Shown: piece by piece, positions 51,500 to 59,807 of the stretch | How positions within the stretch are numbered: the first letter of the stretch is position 1 | Layout of the letters: each line of letters begins with the position of its first letter | Assembly (NCBI RefSeq): GCF_003609775.1 | Contig: NZ_AP018049.1 | Location: 1,302,001 to 1,366,000, forward strand | Source: Prevotella melaninogenica | GTDB lineage: Bacteria; Bacteroidota; Bacteroidia; Bacteroidales; Bacteroidaceae | Direction of reading: 5' to 3' | DNA length: 64,000 nt | Translations under genes and position numbers: made by a program | Notes under the pieces: model-generated | What the model saw: only the letters and a program-made list of their open reading frames with translations | Databases searched by the model: none | Told to the model about the DNA's origin: nothing

Positions 51500-53419
51500 T
51501 CAGTTAGCCTTAGTTAGCTCTTTCTTGATACTCTCAATATCTATTCCACAGATTTCACGCAACTGCTGTACCGTTCCCTGTTCTACAAAATGGTCAGGCA
51601 TACCCATACGAGTAATCTGTGGTGTATAACCATGATCGCTCATCCACTCTGTTACAGCAGAACCTAATCCACCATTACGTACACCATCCTCTATCGTTAT
51701 GATACGTGAGAAACGGCTTGCAACCTCCTCAAGAAGCTTCTCATCCAATGGCTTCAAGAAACGCATATCATAGTGTGCTATTGATGGACAGGCGCTTTCA
51801 GCGTTTGGTGACTCAGCACTCTCTATCAGATTAATAGCCTTTTCAACATCATTGCCAATAGGTCCGATACTCAAGACAGCTACATCCCAACCATCATGAA
51901 GACGACGTCCCGTTCCCACTTCTACCTCTTTCAATGGGCATTCCCAATCGGTTAAAACACCATTCCCACGTGGATAACGAATCACAAAGGAACCCTTATC
52001 GGGCAACTGTGCTGTAAACATCAATCTACGAAGTTCACGCTCGTCCATCGGAGAAGCTATCGTAAGATTAGGAATTGGCCGCAAGAAAGCCATATCAAAA
52101 GCACCATGATGTGTTGCACCGTCTTCACCCACCAAGCCAGCACGATCTAAACAAAGAACTACTGGAAGGTTGAGTATAGCTGCATCATGGATAATGCTAT
52201 CGTATGCACGCTGTGAGAAGGCGCTATAAATATTACAGAACGGTTGTAAACCATCCTTTGCCATACCAGCTGAGAAGGTGACTGCATGTGCCTCAGCAAT
52301 ACCAACATCAAAGGAGCGCTCAGGCATAGCATCCATCATTATATTCATAGAACAACCTGTTGGCATAGCTGGCGTGACACCTACAATGCGAGGATTCTTC
52401 TTTGCAAGTTCTAACAATGTCTTTCCAAATACATCTTGGAACTTAGGTGGTTCATTGCTGCAATCTTGCACTATACGCTTACCTGTCTCTGGATCAAACT
52501 TACCAGGAGCATGCCATACCGTAGCACTCTTCTCAGCTGGTTCGTATCCCTTACCCTTCTTGGTATGTAAATGAAGTAACTTTGGTCCCTTCATATCCTT
52601 TAACTGACGAAGGATACGAACCAATTCACCAACATTATTACCATCAAATGGTCCGAAGTAACGAATATTCATTCCCTCGAACATATTCTGCTGATGTGCT
52701 AAGGCTGACTTAAGAGCATTATTAAAACGCAATAAGCCCTTACGACGCTCATCATTTAGCAGACCTTTATCATGCAACCATTGCGAAGCCTTAAAGCGCA
52801 AACGATTGTATGTTTCATTGGTATCGAGTTTCAACAAGTATTGTTCCATTCCACCCACAGCCCTATCAATAGACATATCATTGTCATTAAGAATGATAAG
52901 CAAGTCATTTGGTTGGCTGGAAACATTGTTTAAACCCTCAAAAGCCAAGCCACCACTCATGGCGCCATCACCAATAATAGCAACGACATGACGTTGCTGC
53001 TTCATGAGATTAGAAGCAACAGCCATGCCCAAGGCAGCCGAGATAGAGTTAGAGGCATGACCACAAGTAAACGTATCATACTCACTCTCGAAAGGGGAAG
53101 GGAATGGCATCAAACCATTTAATTTACGGTTATTACAGAAGTTCTCACGGCGACCCGTTAGAATCTTATGACCGTACGCTTGATGACCGACATCCCACAC
53201 GATACGGTCTTCTGGAGTATTAAATACATAGTGACATGCCACCGTTATCTCTGTCGCGCCTAAGCTTGAACCAAGATGACCCGGATTAACGGCAACCTCT
53301 TCAATGATATCCTCCCGCAATTGCTGGCATAACTTTGGCAATTCATCCAAAGACAACTTGCGCAAATCTGCAGGTGATTGTATTTTATTTAAAAGGTCGA
53401 ATCTATTTTCCTTTGACAT
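51500..53419 (-). CDS. dxs: 1-deoxy-D-xylulose-5-phosphate synthase
   Basis: The product is 639 residues from the ATG at 53419 ([19 protein letters not shown]); a TTG start at 53440 would lie right beside the -7 element and is rejected. This thiamine diphosphate enzyme joins pyruvate and glyceraldehyde-3-phosphate as the first step of the MEP isoprenoid pathway. It shows the ThDP motif [16 protein letters not shown] (about 150-165, GDG-N), the TP-binding [10 protein letters not shown] region, and the C-terminal transketolase half with RYPRG and [13 protein letters not shown]. It heads the dxs-trkA-trkH operon. Confidence 0.96.
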   Translation of the reverse strand: MSKENRFDLLNKIQSPADLRKLSLDELPKLCQQLREDIIEEVAVNPGHLGSSLGATEITVACHYVFNTPEDRIVWDVGHQAYGHKILTGRRENFCNNRKLNGLMPFPSPFESEYDTFTCGHASNSISAALGMAVASNLMKQQRHVVAIIGDGAMSGGLAFEGLNNVSSQPNDLLIILNDNDMSIDRAVGGMEQYLLKLDTNETYNRLRFKASQWLHDKGLLNDERRKGLLRFNNALKSALAHQQNMFEGMNIRYFGPFDGNNVGELVRILRQLKDMKGPKLLHLHTKKGKGYEPAEKSATVWHAPGKFDPETGKRIVQDCSNEPPKFQDVFGKTLLELAKKNPRIVGVTPAMPTGCSMNIMMDAMPERSFDVGIAEAHAVTFSAGMAKDGLQPFCNIYSAFSQRAYDSIIHDAAILNLPVVLCLDRAGLVGEDGATHHGAFDMAFLRPIPNLTIASPMDERELRRLMFTAQLPDKGSFVIRYPRGNGVLTDWECPLKEVEVGTGRRLHDGWDVAVLSIGPIGNDVEKAINLIESAESPNAESACPSIAHYDMRFLKPLDEKLLEEVASRFSRIITIEDGVRNGGLGSAVTEWMSDHGYTPQITRMGMPDHFVEQGTVQQLREICGIDIESIKKELTKAN

Positions 53420-53442
53420 TATCGAATAACATGAAAACAATG

Positions 53443-53450
53443 CAAAGGTA
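53443..53450 (-). promoter_or_regulatory. -7 element of the dxs-trkA-trkH operon
   Basis: The minus strand reads TACCTTTG, 24 bp upstream of the ATG at 53419. Confidence 0.55.
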
Positions 53451-53608
53451 CGCTAAATAGATTAAAGGGCAAAATAAAACAGAGAGGTATTCTATTATTT
53501 AAGGTCTAATTTACAAATGAAGCTCTGTTTCACAGCTCGATATATTTTTTCTTACACAGATAAATAAAGTATAATTAGGTAAGAAACGAATAAAATAAGA
53601 CATAAAAA

Positions 53609-53641
53609 AACAGGGACAAACCTTAAAGATTCATCCCTGTT
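53609..53641 (-). terminator. Terminator of the OmpA-like gene
   Basis: AACAGGGA (53609-53616) pairs with TCCCTGTT (53634-53641), with T-rich sequence downstream on the minus strand. Confidence 0.65.
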
Positions 53642-53691
53642 TATTATTTCAGTCAACCAACCTTATTAAGGTTAGCTAATTGGTAGCTTAA

Positions 53692-54780
53692 TTACTTAAC
53701 GTAAACAACAGCCAAACGGTTAGAAGTTACGCCCTGTACACCCTGACCCTTAGCTTCATCAACGATGACACCACGGCTCTGGAGATACTTAGCAACAACG
53801 TCTGCACGGTTCTGAGAAAGGCGATCGTTGAGTGCCTTTGGACCCTCTGGAGAAGCTGTACCTACGATCTGTACGTGACGACCTGCCTTAACATCATCAA
53901 GAGCCTTCTTAGCCTCGTTTGTGAGGAAGTACTTACCCTGAGCGAATGTTACGAATACCAAGTTGTCAATGCAGAGAGTCTGAGTTGTCTGTGCAGGAAC
54001 CTCCTTAATAACTTCCTTAACAACCTCAACCTCCTTAACAACCTCCTTTGGCTTAGCGTTAAGCTGATCACGGAGAGAGTTAATCTCATCGTTCAACTCA
54101 CCAACGTTCCAAACCTTGAAGTTGTGAGTACCGTTAGAAGTCTTGAACTTGTAGTTAAGACCTACGAAGAGACCGAGCTGAGCTGCGTGCTTACCAAACT
54201 GAACAGCATCGCCAGGACCATGTGTAAGGTTCCAGAGAACAGCTGGCTCTACATAAAGCTGCCATGCTCTCTTCTCACCAAGGTTGTAAGCGAAAGTAAG
54301 ACCAGTCTTAGCTGTCAACTCTGTATCATCACCAGTGTTAGAAGTCTGAATGATGTGCTTGTCACCATAAGTGATCCAGTAACCGATACCTGCCTCAGCA
54401 CCTACCTCGAAACGACGATCTGGGTTGTACTCGCAGAAAAGGTTTGTGAAGTTTACAGTACCATTCAAACCGAGGTTGATGGCACGAACAATTGTGTGAC
54501 TGTTAGAGAAACCTAAAGAACCAGTCTGCCAACGGTTGTCACCAAAGAATGCAAGACCCTCGAGGTTAGCACCATAAACTGGGCTGAACTGCTTACCGAG
54601 CTTAAGACCAGCTGCAGCGTTAAGAGGAGTTACACGACTGAGATCAAGAGGAGCCATAACACCACCCTCTACGCCGAGGTAAACATTGTCAAATGCCTTA
54701 GCCTTCTCGTAAGCTACCTGAGCTTGTGTACTTGTGATACCCATAGCGAGCATCGAAAGTGCAATCAAAAACTTTTTCAT
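53692..54780 (-). CDS. OmpA family outer membrane protein
   Basis: The 362-residue protein has a signal peptide (MKKFLIALSMLAMGITSTQA), an N-terminal 8-stranded-barrel-like region (about 25-215) with alternating aromatic residues, a Val/Lys/Glu repeat (KPKEVVKEVEVVKEVIKEV, about 245-265) that is likely a flexible or coiled linker, and a C-terminal OmpA_C domain (about 280-362) with the peptidoglycan-binding signature region LSQNRADVVAKYLQSRGV. It should link the outer membrane to peptidoglycan. The TATCTTTG -7 element and a terminator make it monocistronic. Local strong expression is plausible because of its clean promoter and terminator. Confidence 0.93.
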   Translation of the reverse strand: MKKFLIALSMLAMGITSTQAQVAYEKAKAFDNVYLGVEGGVMAPLDLSRVTPLNAAAGLKLGKQFSPVYGANLEGLAFFGDNRWQTGSLGFSNSHTIVRAINLGLNGTVNFTNLFCEYNPDRRFEVGAEAGIGYWITYGDKHIIQTSNTGDDTELTAKTGLTFAYNLGEKRAWQLYVEPAVLWNLTHGPGDAVQFGKHAAQLGLFVGLNYKFKTSNGTHNFKVWNVGELNDEINSLRDQLNAKPKEVVKEVEVVKEVIKEVPAQTTQTLCIDNLVFVTFAQGKYFLTNEAKKALDDVKAGRHVQIVGTASPEGPKALNDRLSQNRADVVAKYLQSRGVIVDEAKGQGVQGVTSNRLAVVYVK

Positions 54781-54833
54781 AAATGCTTAATATTAATTCT
54801 GTTAATTTTAGCGACTTAATTATATTCGGTGTG

Positions 54834-54841
54834 CAAAGATA
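54834..54841 (-). promoter_or_regulatory. -7 element of the OmpA-like gene
   Basis: The minus strand reads TATCTTTG, 54 bp upstream of the ATG at 54780. Confidence 0.5.
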
Positions 54842-55302
54842 GCACTTTTTTTGAATAGACTACATTATTTCATAGAAAAAAATCTAATTTTTAGGTAAAA
54901 AAGTGGTTTTTCAACATCTTTTTAACTGTTTTGGGCAATAAAATATCTCTAAAGAGGTAAATTTGCGTTTTAACATTCCCCTTTAAAAATAGATTTTAAA
55001 ACACATATTCTACACCATATTTTATTGCTATTTTGACATATTGATCGTGCAGAATCACTTCACCTTATTATATATATAGGAGAAACTAACATACAACTAT
55101 CCGCATATTCCACACAAATTAGGGGTAAAACTGTAGGTTTTTACCAAGAGTTTCTATGAAGTATAGGGTATGCAACCTTTATTCTTACTATCAGAAGTAA
55201 ATTACAGTCATGAAGAAGAATCGCAATCCTTCATTTTTATAAAAAGAAAAAAGACTTTATAAGAAAGACTACTACCCATTTTAATCCCTCACCCTATAAC
55301 AG
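54842..55302. other. Gene-free AT-rich region upstream of the OmpA-like gene
   Basis: About 460 bp with no coding pattern on either strand; nothing else stood out. Confidence 0.5.
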
Positions 55303-56724
55303 TTATGTTCGTCGAAGACGCTTGAAAAGATAGAAGATAAACATCATTCCACGAAGAGAAAGTTCAACTGCCATTGCAAACCACACACCTTGAAGACCGT
55401 ATTGTGATGCAAGTGCGTAAGCTAACGTTAAACGGATAAGCCACATACTACCCAAGTTTATCAATGAAGGTTTCAGCGTATCTCCTGCTCCTATACAGAC
55501 ACTATAAGCGACAATAGCAGCAGCGAAAAATGGTTCAGCAAAGGCTTCAATACGAAGGACAGAAGTTCCCAAAGCCTGAATTTCTGCCACTGGAGACAGC
55601 AAACCAATCATCTCTGGAGCGAAGATATACATTATAACACCCATAAACGCCATAACGACCATACCAAGTAAAACCGTCATCCATGCGAAACTACGGTGAA
55701 GGTCACGCCTATCTGCACCTACACTCTGCCCTACTAATGTGGTAGCAGCCTCACTAATACCATGCCCAGGCATGTAACAAAGACTCTCTGCGGTAATCGC
55801 AAACGAATGCGCTGCAATAGCGATGTTACCCAAAGGGGCAACAATCATGGTAGAAACCAATTGTGCACCATTCATCAGAAGATATTGTAACGCCATCGGT
55901 GCACCTATCTTCATCGCATTCCATATATATTGCCAACGCCACACAAAACGTTCAACATCCTGCTTCCAAGCCAAGATAGGACTGCGAAAGATTGCATAAT
56001 AAGCCAATGGAAGTGCCACACAGACAAAAGATAAAAGACTTCCAAGTGCTGCACCAGCCACACCTTCACCCAAACCCGGCATCGTCATCTCCATACCAAA
56101 GAGAGAAATAGTACGCGTAGGGAAGATAAAGAAATAGTTGAAAATCACATCCAGCACACACATTAATATCGCCATGAAACTGGGGCGTCGCATATCACCC
56201 GACACCTTCAGCATCGCTGCTGACATATACTCGATTAGGTGAAAAGGAATTATGAGAGAGAAGATAAGGAAATAAACAGTTGCATCATACTGAATGTCAG
56301 CACCGCCTCCCAACCATACTGGAAGACGAGAACCGATAAGGAAAGTGACAAGTAGCAAAAACAGCGCAAAGCATAAGCCAAAAGCATAACCATGACGCAT
56401 TACTGCACGCGCCTTTGGAAAATCGTTTGCACCAATAAAGTGAGCAACCTGAACAGAAAAACCCATTGTTACTGCACTCACTAAAGAGAAGAAAAGCCAT
56501 GTTGCAGGTTCGACAAGTCCGATAGCTGCTGATGGTTCAGCTCCCAACGAACCCACCATTCCCGCATCAATATAAAACATCAAAACCGTTGTCACCTGCG
56601 CTAAGATAGATGGGATACTGAGTTGGATAATGAGATTAAACTTCTCATTCCTGCTCATCACCTCACCACTACGAATTTTGGCAAGAAGACTTTCTGCAAC
56701 GGATTTACTAAAAGATATACGCAC
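55303..56724 (-). CDS. MATE family efflux transporter
   Basis: The start is taken at the GTG at 56724 (read MRISFSKSVAESLLAKIRSG), giving about 473 residues, the usual size. The long N-terminal extension to 56835 is hydrophobic but unlike the family, and an internal ATG at 56658 would remove the SLLAKI segment typical of the family. The protein has 12 predicted membrane helices in two six-helix halves, with LSIPSILAQVTTVLMFYIDAGMVGSLGAE at the first half and IGAPMALQYLLMNGAQLVSTMIVAPLG at the second. MATE transporters expel cationic drugs or flavin-like compounds using Na+ or H+ gradients. The substrate cannot be told. Confidence 0.9.
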   Translation of the reverse strand: MRISFSKSVAESLLAKIRSGEVMSRNEKFNLIIQLSIPSILAQVTTVLMFYIDAGMVGSLGAEPSAAIGLVEPATWLFFSLVSAVTMGFSVQVAHFIGANDFPKARAVMRHGYAFGLCFALFLLLVTFLIGSRLPVWLGGGADIQYDATVYFLIFSLIIPFHLIEYMSAAMLKVSGDMRRPSFMAILMCVLDVIFNYFFIFPTRTISLFGMEMTMPGLGEGVAGAALGSLLSFVCVALPLAYYAIFRSPILAWKQDVERFVWRWQYIWNAMKIGAPMALQYLLMNGAQLVSTMIVAPLGNIAIAAHSFAITAESLCYMPGHGISEAATTLVGQSVGADRRDLHRSFAWMTVLLGMVVMAFMGVIMYIFAPEMIGLLSPVAEIQALGTSVLRIEAFAEPFFAAAIVAYSVCIGAGDTLKPSLINLGSMWLIRLTLAYALASQYGLQGVWFAMAVELSLRGMMFIFYLFKRLRRT

Positions 56725-56838
56725 GGGAAAACAATGAAATATGAATAATGAAAACCTGAATAATAAATAATGAGACCTTGAGAGAATTAGTAAACCAAAG
56801 TTCCTAACAAGAAATGCTCCAAATATCAAAAGCAAAAT

Positions 56839-56903
56839 AGGGACCTTACTCCCGTCTGTTCGCTGTTATTATTAAGCCGAACACACGGGAGCTTGTGTCC
56901 CTA
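56839..56903. repeat. Long imperfect dyad between MATE and FKBP genes
   Basis: TAGGGAC ... CTCCCGTCTGTTCG pairs with CGAACACACGGGAG ... GTCCCTA: an inner 14-base stem with one mismatch (56849-56862 and 56878-56891) plus outer TAGGGAC/GTCCCTA (about 56839-56845 and 56897-56903). It could be a terminator or a repeat element. Confidence 0.5.
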
Positions 56904-56959
56904 CATATAAGAATAAAGGTCAATCCGACCTTTCAAAAGGCTATGACGCTATACCTTGA

Positions 56960-57655
56960 TTATGAATCCTTCAACTTCGTACCCGGATGAGAGAAATCAA
57001 CCAGTCGAAGATCAAAGATAAGCGTTGAGTAAGCTGGTACCGTACCCGAAGCACTCGTACCATAACCTAACTGATGAGGAATATAGACAGTCCAATGATC
57101 ACCACGATGCATTGACATCAAAGCAGTCGTAAATCCATCAACAAGACTTACCGCCTTACCCTCTGAACTATAAGTAAGACCAATGAAGCTATGTGCTGGA
57201 CGTGACGTTATTGCATTAAAAGTATCATTTGACCATGACTTATCAAAGATAAGCCCCGATGTATAAGTCGTAGATGGAATCAAGCGACCCATATAATGCA
57301 TAGACACAGAATCAGAATACAACGGACTTGTTGTGCCAGCTCCAGCCTGCTCTACATGTGCAATAATATAATCCTCTGGACTATAAGTCAGTGCAGAACC
57401 AGAGGTCTGTTTCTGATTTTGATAACTATAATTAAGTATTATCTTCCAAGAGGTATCACCACTCTTAATTTTCTGCTGAGTTGCAGTATAAAGCTTATTC
57501 CAATAAGTTTCGTTCTTCGACTGCCAATCAGCAAACTCCTCTACAGTATTATCTTTCTCTGTACATGAGGTAAAGAGGCCTGCTGAAAGCATCATTCCGC
57601 CCAAGCAGAAGACACCTGCAGCACGGCGAATAAGCGTCTTTATATTCTTTGTCAT
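56960..57655 (-). CDS. FKBP-type peptidyl-prolyl cis-trans isomerase lipoprotein
   Basis: The 231-residue product has a lipoprotein signal (MTKNIKTLIRRAAGVFCLGG, lipobox LFTSC, Cys31), an N-terminal helical linker (about 32-85), then the FKBP domain (about 90-225) with DSVSMHYMGRLI, GLIFDKSW, VDGFTTALMSMHRGDHWTVYIPHQLGYGT and YSTLIFDLRLVDF. The spacing of DGFxxALMxMHxGD and YGT is characteristic. It should catalyse proline isomerisation in the periplasm and aid protein folding. It follows glycyl-tRNA synthetase on the minus strand by about 110 bp. Confidence 0.92.
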   Translation of the reverse strand: MTKNIKTLIRRAAGVFCLGGMMLSAGLFTSCTEKDNTVEEFADWQSKNETYWNKLYTATQQKIKSGDTSWKIILNYSYQNQKQTSGSALTYSPEDYIIAHVEQAGAGTTSPLYSDSVSMHYMGRLIPSTTYTSGLIFDKSWSNDTFNAITSRPAHSFIGLTYSSEGKAVSLVDGFTTALMSMHRGDHWTVYIPHQLGYGTSASGTVPAYSTLIFDLRLVDFSHPGTKLKDS

Positions 57656-57766
57656 AGTCTTTTATTTAAATCAGAAAGAGATAGCGGAGTGGGATTATTA
57701 GAAACGATAGAGAACTTTGATACCCTATTAGATTCTAAAAAGCCGACTCTGCTATCCTTCTTTTAA

Positions 57767-59314
57767 TTAGTCAATATCAATCTTCTTCAGCAGAGCAGTG
57801 ATAGATACGCGGTCTTCAATGATCTCACGCAGTTTCTCAACTGGTACACGCTCCTGCTTCATTGAGTCACGATAACGCAATGTAACTGTGTTGTCTGTCA
57901 AAGTATCACCATCAACAGTCACACAGAATGGAGTACCGATAGCATCCTGACGACGGTAACGCTTACCGATAGAATCCTTAGCCTCCATGTGTGTATTGAA
58001 ATGGAACTTCAGACTGTTTACAATCTCCTGTGCCTTCTCTGGCAGACCATCCTTGTTAACCAAAGGAAGAACTGCACACTTAACAGGTGCCAATGGCTCT
58101 GGCAACTTCAAAACAACACGGCTTGAACCATTCTCCAGTGCCTCCTCTGTATAGCTGTGACACATAACAGAAAGGAACATACGATCAACGCCAATAGATG
58201 TTTCTACGACGTATGGAGTATAGTTCTCATTACGCTCTGGATCAAAGTACTTCACCTGACGACCTGAGAACTTCTCATGCTGAGAAAGGTCGAAGTTAGT
58301 ACGTGAGTGAATACCCTCAACCTCCTTGAAGCCAAATGGCATGTGGAACTCAATATCGGTTGCCGCATTAGCATAGTGAGCCAACTTCTCATGATCATGG
58401 AAACGATAGTTATCATCACCCATACCAAGACCCTCGTGCCATGCCAAACGATGCTTCTTCCAGTACTCAAACCACTTCATCTCGGTTCCTGGCTGGCAGA
58501 AGAACTGCATCTCCATCTGTTCGAACTCACGCATACGGAACACAAACTGACGTGCAACAATCTCGTTACGGAAGGCCTTACCAATCTGACAGATACCGAA
58601 TGGTAACTTCATACGACCTGTCTTCTGAACGTTGAGGAAGTTTACGAAGATACCCTGTGCTGTCTCTGGGCGGAGATAAATCTTACTTGCAGCCTCAGCA
58701 GAAGCACCCATCTCTGTTGAGAACATAAGGTTGAACTGACGAACGTCTGTCCAGTTAGTTGTACCGCTGATTGGGTCAACGATGCCCTCGTCAAGAATAA
58801 TCTGCTTCAAAGCCTCCAAGTCTGGTCCCTGCATAGCCTCAGTATAGCGTACGTGAAGTTCATCACGCTTCTTCTGATTCTCAAGAACACGTGGGTTGGT
58901 CTCACGGAACTTAGCCTCATCGAAAGCGTCACCAAACTTCTTGGCAGCCTTAGCTACTTCCTTCTCAATCTTCTCCTCGTATTTACCAATCTGATCCTCA
59001 ATAAGGTTATCAGCACGATAACGCTTCTTTGAATCACGGTTATCAATCAATGGGTCGTTGAAAGCATCAACGTGACCGCTCGCTTTCCATACTGTCGGGT
59101 GCATAAAGATAGAGGCATCGATACCAACAATATTATTGTGCAGCAATACCATTGACTGCCACCAGTACTGCTTGATATTGTTTTTCAGCTCAACACCGTT
59201 CTGACCGTAGTCATAAACAGCTGCCAAGCCATCATAAATATCACTACTTGGGAAGACGAAACCATACTCTTTACAATGGCTCACAATCTTCTTGAAAACA
59301 TCCTCTTGTGCCAT
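57767..59314 (-). CDS. glyS: Glycine--tRNA ligase, single-chain class II
   Basis: The 515-residue protein is the alpha2-type (GlyQS-like, sometimes called glyS) enzyme. It opens with MAQEDVFKKIVSHCKEYGFVFPSSDIYDGL, has class II motif 2 (KAFRNEIVARQFVFRMREFEQMEMQFF, about 237-263) and motif 3 (VETSIGVDRMFLSVM, about 378-392), and an anticodon-binding domain (about 410-500, with KEPLAPVKCAVLPLVNK-like start). It charges tRNA-Gly and is essential. A TAACTTTG -7 element lies just upstream. Confidence 0.96.
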   Translation of the reverse strand: MAQEDVFKKIVSHCKEYGFVFPSSDIYDGLAAVYDYGQNGVELKNNIKQYWWQSMVLLHNNIVGIDASIFMHPTVWKASGHVDAFNDPLIDNRDSKKRYRADNLIEDQIGKYEEKIEKEVAKAAKKFGDAFDEAKFRETNPRVLENQKKRDELHVRYTEAMQGPDLEALKQIILDEGIVDPISGTTNWTDVRQFNLMFSTEMGASAEAASKIYLRPETAQGIFVNFLNVQKTGRMKLPFGICQIGKAFRNEIVARQFVFRMREFEQMEMQFFCQPGTEMKWFEYWKKHRLAWHEGLGMGDDNYRFHDHEKLAHYANAATDIEFHMPFGFKEVEGIHSRTNFDLSQHEKFSGRQVKYFDPERNENYTPYVVETSIGVDRMFLSVMCHSYTEEALENGSSRVVLKLPEPLAPVKCAVLPLVNKDGLPEKAQEIVNSLKFHFNTHMEAKDSIGKRYRRQDAIGTPFCVTVDGDTLTDNTVTLRYRDSMKQERVPVEKLREIIEDRVSITALLKKIDID

Positions 59315-59345
59315 AATAATCTATTTATACCTTTAATTTTTACCG

Positions 59346-59353
59346 CAAAGTTA
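59346..59353 (-). promoter_or_regulatory. -7 element of glycyl-tRNA synthetase
   Basis: The minus strand reads TAACTTTG, 32 bp before the ATG at 59314. Confidence 0.5.
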
Positions 59354-59520
59354 CGCTTTTTTAGCCGAATAAGGATAGGTTTACCACGAAACTTTATCCT
59401 AAATCGATTATTCACAAGCCAGACTTCTGATTTGCATGAAGTTATGCTGTCTCGTAAACAATGCCTTACTATGTATTATTATGCTGATAACCATGAGCTT
59501 ACCTTACCTTTTTAACAGAC

Positions 59521-59602
59521 GTCTTGATGCTCCACACGAATGGTGTTAAGCCTCCGCACCACTCGTGTTGACGCCCCGCACCATTGGTGCGGAGGCTAAG
59601 TT
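59521..59602. repeat. CTCCGCAC/GTGTTGA intergenic repeat, copy 3
   Basis: Units TGATGCTCCACACGAATGGT, GCCTCCGCACCACTCGTGTT and CGCACCATTGGTGCGGAGG, 22-23 bp each, plus a local palindrome in the last unit. Same family as 18980-19043 and 43587-43624. Confidence 0.6.
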
Positions 59603-59731
59603 CAATCATTGAGAGGGGGTTATCTATTCAGAAGATAACAACCATTGGGATTGAAAAAGCCTATGACGCGAGTGAAACAAGAGTAGTGCAACAAACAGAA
59701 AACCAAATCCAACACTTGAACAAGCTATAAT

Positions 59732-59762
59732 TTGCCTATTTGCATTTTTTTTCGTACATTTG
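59732..59762 (+). promoter_or_regulatory. Promoter of parC
   Basis: TTG (59732-59734) and TACATTTG (59755-59762) with a 20-bp spacer, 45 bp before the ATG at 59808. Confidence 0.6.
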
Positions 59763-59807
59763 CAGTCTTATGAAGCTTGCTTCTTTAAGTGATAAAACAA
59801 GAACTAT

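Larger units (their letters stand above)
59354..59807. other. Divergent intergenic region between glyS and parC
   Basis: It contains the glyS -7 element just at its left edge, the CTCCGCAC/GTGTTGA repeat copy 3 (59521-59602) and the parC promoter (59732-59762). No gene is seen. Confidence 0.6.

Noticed and set aside
57680..57756. Dyad between glyS and the FKBP gene (GATAGCGGAGT with ACTCTGCTATC) as a T-box or riboswitch
   Set aside because: Only an 11-bp imperfect pairing with a 55-bp loop. No T-box core, and T-boxes are not expected in Bacteroidota.
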